Assembly: GCF_036057275.1 (NCBI RefSeq)
Contig: NZ_CP107945.1
Span: forward strand, 6,758,001 to 6,822,000
Direction: 5' to 3'
DNA from: Streptomyces sp. NBC_00390
GTDB taxonomy: Bacteria; Actinomycetota; Actinomycetes; Streptomycetales; Streptomycetaceae
Length of the DNA stretch: 64,000 nt
Below, in pieces: positions 7,334 to 16,169 of this stretch. Made by a program: the position numbers and the translations under genes. The first letter of the stretch is position 1, and the number at the start of each line of letters is the position of its first letter. The notes under the pieces were generated by a model. It did not search any database. It was not told the DNA's origin and saw nothing but the letters and a program-made list of their open reading frames with translations.

Positions 7334-9559
7334 TCAGTTGCTCGGTGCGAGCAGGCCTTCCAGCAGCGTCCGCAGCCGGGTCGTGCGCTCCGGGCCGGGG
7401 ATCTCGGTCACCGCGCGGGCGAGCGCCTGGTCCACCCCGTGGACCACGGACAGATGCCGCTCGGCACGGCCGAACGCGGTGTAGACCCAGGGGCGGCTCA
7501 GCCCCTGCGCCGCGTCCCCGGGCAGCACCACGACCACCGCGGGCCAGCGCATGCCTGCCGCCTGGTGCGCGGTCAGTGCCCAGCCGTGCCGCAGCGCGGA
7601 CTCGACGTGCTCCTTCGGCACGACGGCGGGTGAGCCCTCACAGTCGAGGTGCAGACCGTCCGCGGCGGCGGAGACGACCGTTCCGGTCAGCGTCCGGCCA
7701 GGGGCCTGGGCGTAGGCCACGCGGTCGCCCGCGTCGAAGCCGCCGAAGCGGCCCGGGCCGGGATTCAGACGCTGCTTGAGCGCCGTGTTCAGCGCGCGTG
7801 TGCCGGCCGAGCCGCCATGGCCGACTGTGATCACCTGGGTCTGTTCGGGCGGTACGCCGATGGCCCGAGGCACCGAGTCCGCGACCAGCTGCACCGTGCG
7901 GTGCACCGCCTCGCCCGCGTCCCGCACCGGGACGATCACGACCTCTTTGCCGGGTGCCTCGACCTGGCTGAGTTCACCGATGCCGATCCCCGAGACCAGC
8001 TCGCCGATCGGACCCGGATCGGGGGTGCGGGATGCGATCTGCGGGCAGACCCGGGCCGCCAGCACATCGGCGAACACCCGGCCGGCGCCGGCCGAGCCCA
8101 GCACGCCTGGATCGCCGCTGAGCACCAGGCGGCCACCGTCCGGCATCGACTCCACGAGCATCGCCGCGGTCTCGACGTCCAGCTGCGGCGCGTCGAGTAC
8201 GACCAGCAGATCGAGCGCGAGCGCCCCCTCCGCGTCCCTCCCGGGCCCCGCCGCGCCGCTCAGCAGGTCCGGCACGGTGACCGCAGCCGCCTGCGCCCCC
8301 AGCCTGCGACGGCCGTTGTCGCCGTGGACCGCGACGACCGTACGCAGCCCGAGTCCGCGGGCCCTCTCCGCGAGCTCGACCGGCTCGGCCCTGGCAGCCT
8401 CGCCACCCGTGTGGACAACCAGTCCGTGCGCGCCGGCGGCACGGGCCAGCTCGGACCCCTCCCAGACGTCGTCCGGTCCCGTCCGCACCAGCCGGGCCAG
8501 CCCGTCCGCGAGGCTTTCCTCGGCCATCGCGTACCGGTCGAGCCCCAACAGGACCGGTAGGGGCGCTTCGGCGGCGGCCTCTTCCCCGTCGATGTCCTCC
8601 GTCTCCTCCGGACCGTCCTGGAAGACCAGGACCAGGCCGTCGGAGATCGCCTGCTGTACGGCCTCGTCCGGGCCGGGCACCGAATGCCCTGCCAGCCCCT
8701 CCCGGACCTGCGACGCTTCCAGGGCGGTGTGCCCTTGCAGCGCCGCGCGCTCCAGCAGCCAGGTCACCAGAGCCGCGGTGCGCCGCTCGTCACCGGGGCC
8801 GCACCGAGCGCCGAGCAGAGCCCGTGCGAAGCCGTCCGCCTGTTCGGGGCGCACCCCCGGAACGGTGAGCAGCTGCCACGGATCCTCGGACAGCACATCC
8901 GCCGCCGACTCGCCGAGCACCTGGGCCGCTTGCGGCGCGAGCGTGTCGGGCGCACCCCCTTGGGTCAGCACCGCCTGCACCGCGGCCACCGTCTCGGGGG
9001 CGGCCGCCCCCGGCTCCGGCGTGGGCCCGGGCAGGCCGGTCCGGACCGGCGTCTCGGGAGCCGGGGCGATTCTGCGCGGTGCGGGCGCATCCGCGCTGGG
9101 GGTCCCCCCGGCGGAGCGAGGGGGAGAGTCGTAGAACTCGGGTCCGGGCTTCTCGCCGCTCTCCACGGCCCGAACCGCGGCGAGCAGATCGGCGGCCGTG
9201 CCGCGCAGTTTGCCGCCGCTGTGGATCGGTTCGTCCCGCTCGGCCTTGCGCTGTTCGATCTTCGCCCGCAGTTCCCGCTGCGCGGCGAGCTCCGCCTCGG
9301 TCTCGCTCATCCCGCCGTCGGCGGTGTCGGCCTCCTTGGTCTCGTCCGCGTCCTTGGATTCTTCGGACCCCACGGACTCCTTGGAGACCTCGCCGTCCTC
9401 GCCGTCGACGCCGTGCCCGGCGTCCGGCGCCGCCTCGCCGTCGACGGTGCCTCCCGAGCCCTCGTCGGCCACTGCCTCCTCGGGGTCGGCGGCAGTGTCC
9501 CGGGCCTCGGTGTCCTCGGCCGCGGATCCGGGGGACGTCCCCCGGGAAGGCACAGTCAC
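7334..9559 (-). CDS. RecD-like protein with degenerate helicase motifs
   Basis: 741 residues. Residues 1-110 are acidic and low-complexity. Residues about 190-260 form a helix-hairpin-helix-like region, as in RecD2. The rest follows the RecD2 fold, but each motor motif is eroded. The P-loop position reads HTGGEAARAE (383-392) with no GKT. The Walker B position reads VVLDAPQ (453-459) in place of DEAS. Motif III keeps GDP but has GVL where DQL is usual (482-487). The HKSQG position reads HQAAG (665-669), and the TRA position reads YTAFGRAER (693-701). The fold appears intact and the frame is open throughout, so this looks like a maintained non-motor protein. Its GTG start overlaps the stop of the upstream reductase gene (GTGA), so translation is probably coupled. 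Confidence 0.75.
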   Translation of the reverse strand: MTVPSRGTSPGSAAEDTEARDTAADPEEAVADEGSGGTVDGEAAPDAGHGVDGEDGEVSKESVGSEESKDADETKEADTADGGMSETEAELAAQRELRAKIEQRKAERDEPIHSGGKLRGTAADLLAAVRAVESGEKPGPEFYDSPPRSAGGTPSADAPAPRRIAPAPETPVRTGLPGPTPEPGAAAPETVAAVQAVLTQGGAPDTLAPQAAQVLGESAADVLSEDPWQLLTVPGVRPEQADGFARALLGARCGPGDERRTAALVTWLLERAALQGHTALEASQVREGLAGHSVPGPDEAVQQAISDGLVLVFQDGPEETEDIDGEEAAAEAPLPVLLGLDRYAMAEESLADGLARLVRTGPDDVWEGSELARAAGAHGLVVHTGGEAARAEPVELAERARGLGLRTVVAVHGDNGRRRLGAQAAAVTVPDLLSGAAGPGRDAEGALALDLLVVLDAPQLDVETAAMLVESMPDGGRLVLSGDPGVLGSAGAGRVFADVLAARVCPQIASRTPDPGPIGELVSGIGIGELSQVEAPGKEVVIVPVRDAGEAVHRTVQLVADSVPRAIGVPPEQTQVITVGHGGSAGTRALNTALKQRLNPGPGRFGGFDAGDRVAYAQAPGRTLTGTVVSAAADGLHLDCEGSPAVVPKEHVESALRHGWALTAHQAAGMRWPAVVVVLPGDAAQGLSRPWVYTAFGRAERHLSVVHGVDQALARAVTEIPGPERTTRLRTLLEGLLAPSN

Positions 9560-10539
9560 AGCGTGCTCCAGTCCTGATCGGGATAGCGGTGCACGGGCGC
9601 CGACACATCGTCGAGCGCCTGGCAGATCTCGTCAGGAAGACTAAGCGCCTCCACTGACAATGCGGCCGCGAGCTGCTGCGCGTTGCGCGCCCCGACGATG
9701 GGGGCGGCCACGCCCGGCCGGTCCCTGACCCAGGCCAGCGCCACCTCCAGCGGCGTGGCGGCCAGCCCGTCCGCCGCAGTCGCCACCGCGTCGACGATGC
9801 GGCTCGCCGCGTCGTCGAGATACGGCTCCACGAACGGCGCCATGTCCTCCGAGGCACCCCTCGAGTCCGCCGGCGTCGCCGTGCGGTACTTCCCGGTGAG
9901 CACCCCGCGGCCGAGCGGCGACGACGGGAGCAGCCCGACGCCGAGGTCCAGCGCGGCCGGCAGCACCTCGCGCTCCACTCCGCGCTGAAGCAGCGAGTAC
10001 TCCATCTGCGTACTGGCCAGCCGAGTCCGCACCCCCGGCGCCGCCAGCTGCCAGGTCGCGGCCTTCGCGAGCTGCCAGCCGCAGAAGTTCGACACCCCCG
10101 CATACCGCGCGCGACCGCTGGAGACCGCGATGTCGAGGGCCTGCAGCGTTTCGTCCAGCGGGGTCTCCGTGTCGAAGGCATGGACCTGCCACAGATCGAC
10201 ATGGTCCGTGCCGAGCCGCTGCAACGAGGCGTCCAGCGCGGCGAGCAGATGTCCGCGCGAGCCGTCGAAGCGCCGGTCCGGATCCGGCACACTGCCCGCT
10301 TTGGTGGCTATGACGAGATCGCGGCGGGGCACCAGCCGCTCGACCAGTTGGCCCAGTACGTACTCGGCCTCCCCGCCCCCGTAGACATCGGCGGTGTCGA
10401 CCAGCGTCCCGCCCGCCTCCCAGAACACCTTGAGCAGATCGGCGGCATCGTGCTCGTCGGTGTCCCGGCCCCAGGTCAGGGTGCCGAGACCGAGCCGGGA
10501 CACGCGCAGGCCGGTGCGGCCGAGATGCCTCTGTTCCAT
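9556..10539 (-). CDS. aldo/keto reductase
   Basis: A 327-residue NADPH-dependent carbonyl reductase with the (beta/alpha)8 barrel. The catalytic tetrad is visible as Asp and Tyr in DTADVYGGGEAE, Lys in VIATKAG and His in LWQVHAFD. The C-terminal cofactor region (APIVGARNAQQL) is also present. The ATG at 10539 gives the family N-terminus MEQRHLGRTGLRVS. An upstream open extension was rejected as non-conserved. The gene is first in a two-gene unit with the RecD-like gene, which overlaps it by four bases. The natural substrate is unknown. Confidence 0.88.
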   Translation of the reverse strand: MEQRHLGRTGLRVSRLGLGTLTWGRDTDEHDAADLLKVFWEAGGTLVDTADVYGGGEAEYVLGQLVERLVPRRDLVIATKAGSVPDPDRRFDGSRGHLLAALDASLQRLGTDHVDLWQVHAFDTETPLDETLQALDIAVSSGRARYAGVSNFCGWQLAKAATWQLAAPGVRTRLASTQMEYSLLQRGVEREVLPAALDLGVGLLPSSPLGRGVLTGKYRTATPADSRGASEDMAPFVEPYLDDAASRIVDAVATAADGLAATPLEVALAWVRDRPGVAAPIVGARNAQQLAAALSVEALSLPDEICQALDDVSAPVHRYPDQDWSTL

Positions 10540-10642
10540 GGGCGCTGAGAGTACTGGCCAAGGGCGCACCCCGAGAGAGCCTGTGGACAACGTCCCTCTG
10601 CCGGATCCCCTGTCCGCGCGCTAGAGTCCCCGCACAGGGACG

Positions 10643-10656
10643 TTACTGATCAGTAA
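10643..10656 (+). promoter_or_regulatory. perfect 14-bp palindrome, candidate repressor operator
   Basis: TTACTGATCAGTAA is fully self-complementary and ends 12 bases before the start codon, next to the agaggga ribosome site. A -10-like TAGAGT lies at 10622-10627. The form resembles TetR-type operators. No regulator gene is adjacent, so the binding protein would act in trans. Confidence 0.5.
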
Positions 10657-10668
10657 GAGGGAGCGGTT

Positions 10669-11718
10669 ATGCGGCTCGGCATCAACCTCGGCTACTGGGG
10701 CGCGGGGATGGACAGCGACAATCTCGAGGTCGCGAAGGAGGCCGACAGGCTCGGCTACGACGTCTGCTGGGCCGCGGAGGCATACGGCTCCGACGCTCCC
10801 ACCGTGCTCGCCTGGGTCGCCGCCCAGACCGAACGCATCGACGTCGGCTCCGCGATCATGCAGATCCCGGCCCGCCAGCCCGCGATGACCGCCATGACCG
10901 CCGCCACCCTCGACTCCCTCTCCGGCGGCCGCTTCCGCCTCGGCCTCGGCGTCTCGGGACCGCAGGTCTCCGAGGGCTGGTACGGCGTCAAGTTCGACAA
11001 GCCGCTAGCGCGGACCCGCGAGTACGTCGAGATCGTGCGCAAGGCGATGACCCGCGAGCGCCTCTCGTACGACGGTGAGCACTGGACCCTCCCGCTGCCC
11101 GGCGGCCCCGGCAAGCCGATCAAGCTGACCGTCCACCCCGAGCGCGAGCACATCCCGCTGTACATCGCGGCCATCGGCCCCAAGAACCTCGAGCAGACCG
11201 GCGAGATCGCCGACGGCGCCCTGCTGATCTTCCCCTCCGCCGACCACCTGGAGGAGACCGCGCTCAGGCACATCCGCGCGGGCCGCGAGAAGGCCGGCAA
11301 GACCATGGACGGCTTCGACGTCTGCCCGACCCTGCCGCTCGCGGTGGGCGACGACGTCAGCGGACTGGCCGACATGTTCCGCCCGTACACCGCGCTGTAC
11401 GTCGGCGGCATGGGCAGCCGCAAGCAGAACTTCTACAACCAGCTTGCGCAGCGCATGGGTTACGAGAAGGAAGCCGCCGAGATTCAGGACAAGTACCTCG
11501 CGGGCGACAAGGCGGGGGCGGCCGCGGCGGTGCCGCACCAGCTGATCGACCAGACGGCGCTGCTCGGTCCGGTCGAGCGGATCGCTGAGCGGATGCAGGC
11601 GTACGCGGCGGCCGGTGTCACCACGCTCACCCTCGCCCCGGCCGGCTTCACGCTCGACGAGCGGCTCACCGCGCTGCGCGCCGGCACCGACGCCCTGGAG
11701 CGCGCGGGCGTCGCGTAA
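10669..11718 (+). CDS. LLM-class F420-dependent oxidoreductase
   Basis: A 349-residue luciferase-like monooxygenase-fold enzyme. In actinobacteria this branch uses reduced deazaflavin F420 rather than FMN. Seen: the N-terminal strand (RLGINLGYWG), the AEAYGSDAPTVLAWVAAQT segment, and the SGGRFRLGLGVSGPQ signature. The downstream YIAAIGPKNLEQTGEIADG motif is typical of F420-binding members. The start has a clear ribosome site (agagggag). A palindrome just upstream suggests repression. The substrate is unknown. The gene stands alone. Confidence 0.85.
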   Translation: MRLGINLGYWGAGMDSDNLEVAKEADRLGYDVCWAAEAYGSDAPTVLAWVAAQTERIDVGSAIMQIPARQPAMTAMTAATLDSLSGGRFRLGLGVSGPQVSEGWYGVKFDKPLARTREYVEIVRKAMTRERLSYDGEHWTLPLPGGPGKPIKLTVHPEREHIPLYIAAIGPKNLEQTGEIADGALLIFPSADHLEETALRHIRAGREKAGKTMDGFDVCPTLPLAVGDDVSGLADMFRPYTALYVGGMGSRKQNFYNQLAQRMGYEKEAAEIQDKYLAGDKAGAAAAVPHQLIDQTALLGPVERIAERMQAYAAAGVTTLTLAPAGFTLDERLTALRAGTDALERAGVA

Positions 11719-11936
11719 CGCGGCCCGCTGCGGATTCTGCGGCCGTGGTGGGGGCTCGGGGGTCTTCCCCGCCACGGCCGTCACGCACTACAACGCGCGA
11801 CGGACCCCTGCGGTTACTCCCCCGGCCCCACGGCTTGCGTTCCCCCGTTCGGACGAGTGGTTCCCGCCACCTGTTGCTCCATGCGGCGTCTCGCATTTGA
11901 CTCGTTCCTTGCGGATGCCTTCATGGAGGTGGAGTC

Positions 11937-12722
11937 ATGCTCTCGGCCCGAAGCCTGTTCCAGGAGATCATCGACAACGACGACTCCTTCCAGCTCTTCT
12001 GCTCCATCGCTGCCAGCGGCGAGACCCAGGGCGGCTGGGAGAACGGCAGGATCGCGGCCCTGGTGCCCGAGAGCATGCGCCACCTCGCGCCCAGGATCAC
12101 CCGGCACGGCGCCGATGAGGACAAGCACGGCCGGATCTTCAACGCCCTGCTCAAGAAGCGGCAGCTCGACCCGGTACCGGTCCCGTCCGAGACCGACTAC
12201 ACGATGCTGCTGGAGCGGCAGGGCATCGGACTCGCGCATGAAAAGCTGCGCCGCGACGAGCCCTTGAGCGAAGAGGACATCGTCGTCTACCTCTCGCACA
12301 GCCGCGTCACCGAGCAGCGGGCCGCCGATCAGATGGACATGCTGGTCAAGCACTTCGGCGACCACCCGGAGCTGGGCCGCGCCATCCGGATGATCTGCGA
12401 GGACGAGGACAACCACCTGGCCTACTGCCACGAGGAGCTGCTCCGCCTCGCCGCCGCCGGGCACGGCCCCACGATCCACCGCGTGCTGCGCGCGAGCGCG
12501 CTCACCGAGATCGGGGTCTACCGCGACGTGAGCCTCGCCGTGATGAGCCACATGGGCCGGCTCCTGCAGTGGCCCAAGGCCAAGTCCGCGGCGCTCGCCA
12601 CGGGCATCCACGGGATGTACGCGTACGAACGCTTCGGCGGCTGGCACCGGATGATCAGCCTCTCGATGCCGGAGCGACGCGGCGCCCTCGACGGGCCCGC
12701 CACCCCCGCACCCGCCACCTGA
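11937..12722 (+). CDS. ferritin-like domain protein
   Basis: A 261-residue all-helical protein with a ferritin-like four-helix pattern. The Glu/His motifs expected of a di-iron centre are present: ADEDKHGRIF (about 59-68), a Glu in RVTEQRAADQMDM, and CEDEDNHLAYCHEEL. This points to oxidase, hydroxylase or iron-handling chemistry, but the reaction cannot be assigned. The ATG has a strong ribosome site (ggaggtggag). The C-terminal 15 residues are Pro/Ala-rich and probably disordered. A hairpin at 12747-12768 follows. Confidence 0.75.
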   Translation: MLSARSLFQEIIDNDDSFQLFCSIAASGETQGGWENGRIAALVPESMRHLAPRITRHGADEDKHGRIFNALLKKRQLDPVPVPSETDYTMLLERQGIGLAHEKLRRDEPLSEEDIVVYLSHSRVTEQRAADQMDMLVKHFGDHPELGRAIRMICEDEDNHLAYCHEELLRLAAAGHGPTIHRVLRASALTEIGVYRDVSLAVMSHMGRLLQWPKAKSAALATGIHGMYAYERFGGWHRMISLSMPERRGALDGPATPAPAT

Positions 12723-12746
12723 CCCCGGGCGTGCTCCTCCGAGTGC

Positions 12747-12768
12747 CGCACCCCGATTGCCGGGTGCG
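12747..12768 (+). terminator. short hairpin, possible terminator
   Basis: 7-bp stem (cgcaccc, 12747-12753, with gggtgcg, 12762-12768), 8-base loop and no T-run. It lies between the ferritin-like gene and the next gene. Confidence 0.4.
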
Positions 12769-12792
12769 CGCTCCGGTAGCAGCGTGGACCGC

Positions 12793-14322
12793 ATGACGCA
12801 GACCCCTGCCCCGGTTCTCCGCCTGCGCGGACCGAGCCAGGCGCGCACACAACGGCCGGCCACCCGCGACTTCCGGTGGCCGGCCGTTGTCGCCGCCGTG
12901 TACACGATCGTGCAACTCGCGCTCGCCGTCCCCGGGACGGGGCTCGGCTGGGACGAGACGGTGTACGTCAGCCAGGTCACGCCCGGCGCGGATGCCGCGT
13001 TCTTCAGCGCGCCGCGTGCCCGGGGCATCACCCTGCTCATCGCTCCGCTGACCGCCTTCACCTCGTCCGTCGAGGCGCTGCGCGTCTATCTGGCGCTGCT
13101 GTCGGGCGCCGGCCTGTTCCTCGCGCTGTGGGTGTGGAAGCGGCTGCTCCCCGCATCCGTACTCGCCGTGGCCGGCGCGCTGTTCGCCGGACTGTGGATC
13201 ACCGTGTTCTACGGTCCCCAGGCCATGCCCAACCTCTGGGTCGCCCTCGGGGCACTCTTCACCGTCGGCTGCTTCCTGCGGGCCGCCCGGGACCCGTCCG
13301 ACGGCACGGCCCTCATCGGCCTCGGTGCCGGCGTCGCATTCGTCGCGCTGATGCGGCCCACCGACGCGTTCTGGCTGGCCGCGCCGCTCGCCGCCGTCGC
13401 GCTGTGCGTCAGGGTCTGGCGGCACCCGGTCCTGCTGCTGGTGCTCGCCGCGGGAGCGGCGGTCGGCTGCGCCCCATGGGTCGTCGAGGCGTTTGTCAGC
13501 TACGACGGGCTCCTCGCGCGGCTGCGGCGTGCGAGCGAGATCCAGGGGCACCTCGGCCCACACTTTGCCGTCGACGACCAGGTGCGCTCACTCGACGGAC
13601 GGTCGCTGTGCCGCCCGTGCGATGTGCCCTGGAAGCGGCCGGTCACCGCCCTGTGGTGGTTCGTTCTGCCCCTGCTCGTCGCGGGCGGCTGCGCGGCGGC
13701 GATGCGCACCCGGCGGCCCTCCGGCATCCTGGTTCCGGCGCTGACCGGTCTGTCGCTGGCCGTGCCGTATCTGCTGCTGATCGACTACGCCGCCCCGCGC
13801 TTCCTGCTCCCCGCCTACGCGCTGCTCGCGCTGCCCGCGGCGCTGTGTCTGACCCGGATCGCCGCGTACGCACGGCCGCGCCCCCTGGTCGCCGTCGCAC
13901 TCGCCCTGCTGCTGGCCGGACATCTGGCGATCCAGTACTCCGTCCTCGACGGCGCCGTCTCGCGCAACCGCGCCAACCGCCTGGCCTTCGACCGGATCGC
14001 CGCCGAACTCCACCTCCAGGGCATGCGCCCGCCCTGCGCGATCAGTGGTGCGGAAGCCGTGCGGATCGCCTTCTTCACCGGTTGCGCCTCACGCCAGACC
14101 CGCGGCCACGACGGCAGCATCACCCCTGCCGGGCTCGTCGCCCTCGCCCGCGACCGGCCGGTGGCGTTCGTGGTGACGGGCGAGAGCCGGCCACCGTCGT
14201 ACGCCCGTGGCTGGCGTCTCACGCGCCTCCCGGATCTGCCGGGCCACCACAACTCCCGCGCCTATCTGGCACCGACCGTCCGGCCGACAGCGACGCCCGG
14301 GGCCGGGCCGGGCCGTGACTGA
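12793..14322 (+). CDS. GT39-like integral membrane glycosyltransferase
   Basis: A 509-residue polytopic membrane protein with about ten hydrophobic segments. The first external loop carries GLGWDETVYVSQ, the acidic DE signature of GT-C enzymes of the PMT/ArnT group. These move sugars from polyprenyl-phosphate to protein or lipid. The C-terminal 90 residues are soluble and probably external, with two Cys (PPCAIS, FTGCAS). The ATG at 12793 starts MTQTPAPVLRLRG; its ribosome site is poor. The gene is convergent with the CorA gene, with 6 bases between stops. Neither donor nor acceptor can be named. Confidence 0.7.
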   Translation: MTQTPAPVLRLRGPSQARTQRPATRDFRWPAVVAAVYTIVQLALAVPGTGLGWDETVYVSQVTPGADAAFFSAPRARGITLLIAPLTAFTSSVEALRVYLALLSGAGLFLALWVWKRLLPASVLAVAGALFAGLWITVFYGPQAMPNLWVALGALFTVGCFLRAARDPSDGTALIGLGAGVAFVALMRPTDAFWLAAPLAAVALCVRVWRHPVLLLVLAAGAAVGCAPWVVEAFVSYDGLLARLRRASEIQGHLGPHFAVDDQVRSLDGRSLCRPCDVPWKRPVTALWWFVLPLLVAGGCAAAMRTRRPSGILVPALTGLSLAVPYLLLIDYAAPRFLLPAYALLALPAALCLTRIAAYARPRPLVAVALALLLAGHLAIQYSVLDGAVSRNRANRLAFDRIAAELHLQGMRPPCAISGAEAVRIAFFTGCASRQTRGHDGSITPAGLVALARDRPVAFVVTGESRPPSYARGWRLTRLPDLPGHHNSRAYLAPTVRPTATPGAGPGRD

Positions 14323-14328
14323 GACGAC

Positions 14329-15321
14329 CTAGAGCCAGCCGCGGCGCTTGAACAGGCGGTAGAGGCCGTAGACCGCGGTGGCCATCAGCAGGATGACCGC
14401 CGGATACGCCCAGGGCTCCTTCAGCTCCGGCATGTACTCGAAGTTCATTCCGTAGATCCCCGCGACCATCGTGGGAACCGCCGCCATCGCAGCCCAGGCC
14501 GAGATCTTGCGCATGTCGTCGTTCTGCCGCACGCCCATCTGCGCGAGATGAGCGGAGAGGATGTCCGACAGCAGCCGGTCCAACCCGTCCACCTGCTCGT
14601 TCGCCCGCGTCAGATGGTCGCTGACATCGCGGAAGAACGGCTGCGCGTGCTCGTGCACGAACGGCACGCCCGCACTCGCCAGACGGACCATCGGCGCCGC
14701 CAGCGGACCGGACGCCCGGCGGAACTCCAGCAGCTGGCGCTTGAACGTGTAGATCCGCGCAGCCGTGTTGCGCAGCTCCCCGCCCGTCGGAGCGAAGACG
14801 TCCGCCTCCATCTCCTCCAGGTCCACCTGGAGCTCGTTCGCCACGTCGATGTAGTGGTCGACGATGGCGTCGCTGACCGCGTACAGGACAGCCGTGGGGC
14901 CGTGTCGGAGCACATTCGGATCGGCCTCCATCCGCAGCCGCACCGAATGCAGCGGTGTGCCCTCGCCGTGCCGGACCGTCACCACGAAGGAGTCACCGAT
15001 GAACACCATCACCTCCTCGCTGCTGACCGTGTCGCTCTCCGGCTCGTACACGACGGGCTTCAGGACCACGAACAGCGAGTCGTCGTACACCTCCAACTTG
15101 GGGCGCTGATGCGCCCGCAGCGCGTCCTCCACGGCCAGCGGGTGCAGACCGAACTCGCTGCTGACGAGATCGAACTCCTTCTCGGTCGGCTCGTGCAGCC
15201 CGATCCACAAGAAGGCGTCCCCGCTCGCGCGTGCTTCCTCCAGCGCGTCCGAGAGGTCGTCGGGGCCCTCGGTACGCCGCCCGCCCCGGTAGATGGCACA
15301 GTCCACGATCACGGCGCGCAT
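14329..15321 (-). CDS. CorA-family magnesium/cobalt transporter
   Basis: A 330-residue protein with a large cytoplasmic N-terminal domain (helices rich in Glu/Asp) and two C-terminal transmembrane helices. The signature YGMNF stands at the end of the first helix, followed by the loop EYMPELKEPWAYP. The basic C-terminus (LFKRRGWL) is typical. CorA proteins form pentamers that admit Mg2+ down the membrane potential. The ATG at 15321 has a ggaaga ribosome site. The gene is divergent from the phosphatase gene, with 56 bases between starts. Confidence 0.88.
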   Translation of the reverse strand: MRAVIVDCAIYRGGRRTEGPDDLSDALEEARASGDAFLWIGLHEPTEKEFDLVSSEFGLHPLAVEDALRAHQRPKLEVYDDSLFVVLKPVVYEPESDTVSSEEVMVFIGDSFVVTVRHGEGTPLHSVRLRMEADPNVLRHGPTAVLYAVSDAIVDHYIDVANELQVDLEEMEADVFAPTGGELRNTAARIYTFKRQLLEFRRASGPLAAPMVRLASAGVPFVHEHAQPFFRDVSDHLTRANEQVDGLDRLLSDILSAHLAQMGVRQNDDMRKISAWAAMAAVPTMVAGIYGMNFEYMPELKEPWAYPAVILLMATAVYGLYRLFKRRGWL

Positions 15322-15377
15322 TCTTCCGCGCTCGGCGCCTCGGCGCACCCCGGCGGGCACCCCCTAGGCTGACGGGC

Positions 15378-16082
15378 ATGGCCACGCTGATCCTCGTACG
15401 CCACGGACGATCCACCGCCAACACCTCGGGAGTGCTCGCCGGCTGGACGCCGGGCGTCCTCCTCGACGAGCGCGGCGCCGAACAGGCCGCCGCCCTGCCC
15501 GAGCGCCTGGCCCGGGTCCCCCTGGTCGCCGCCGTCACCAGCCCCCTCGAGCGCTGCCGGCAGACCCTCCAGCCCCTGCTGGACGCCCGGCCGGAGCTGG
15601 AGCCGGTGAGCGATGAGCGCATCGGGGAATGCGACTACGGCGACTGGTCGGGGCGCAAGCTCGCCGAGCTCGCCGACGAGGCGCTGATGGAGGTGGTTCA
15701 GCAGCACCCGACCGCCGCCGCCTTCCCCGGGGGCGAGTCGATGCGGGCCATGCAGGCGCGCGCCGTCGACGCGGTACGGGACTGGAACGCGCGCATCGAC
15801 GCCCAGTACGGCGAGCACGCCGCCTATGTGATGTGCTCGCACGGAGACATCATCAAGTCCCTCGTCGCCGACGCCCTCGGCATGCATCTCGATCTCTTCC
15901 AGCGCATCCATGTCGAACCGTGTTCCATCACGGCGATCCGCTACACCCGTACCCGTCCCTTCCTGCTGCGTCTCGGTGACACCGGGAACTTCGCCTCGCT
16001 CGTGCCGCCCGAGAGGGGCGAGGCCGAAACGGGCGGTGACAGCGGGGCCGCCGTCGTCGGAGGCGGCGCGGGCGCACCGTGA
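15378..16082 (+). CDS. histidine phosphatase family protein (MSMEG_4193-like)
   Basis: A 234-residue branch-1 histidine phosphatase, recalled as the TIGR03848 actinobacterial family. The phosphohistidine motif is RHGRST (His9). Other family marks are SPLERCRQT, an acidic GECDYGDWSG, and the second catalytic His in MCSHGDI. The C-terminal 25 residues are Gly/Ala-rich. TAGGCT at 15365-15370 is 7 bases before the ATG with no ribosome site, so a leaderless mRNA is likely. It heads the run leading through DUF3090 and the SCO1664-like gene to mshC. The substrate is unknown; a link to mycothiol synthesis is my inference. Confidence 0.82.
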   Translation: MATLILVRHGRSTANTSGVLAGWTPGVLLDERGAEQAAALPERLARVPLVAAVTSPLERCRQTLQPLLDARPELEPVSDERIGECDYGDWSGRKLAELADEALMEVVQQHPTAAAFPGGESMRAMQARAVDAVRDWNARIDAQYGEHAAYVMCSHGDIIKSLVADALGMHLDLFQRIHVEPCSITAIRYTRTRPFLLRLGDTGNFASLVPPERGEAETGGDSGAAVVGGGAGAP

Positions 16083-16169
16083 TCCGTTCGCGCAGTAGGG
16101 TGGACGGGCCGTAATGCTGAAGTCCCCGCGACCGCAGTCCCGACCGACCCTTCCCAAGGGAGACAGAAC

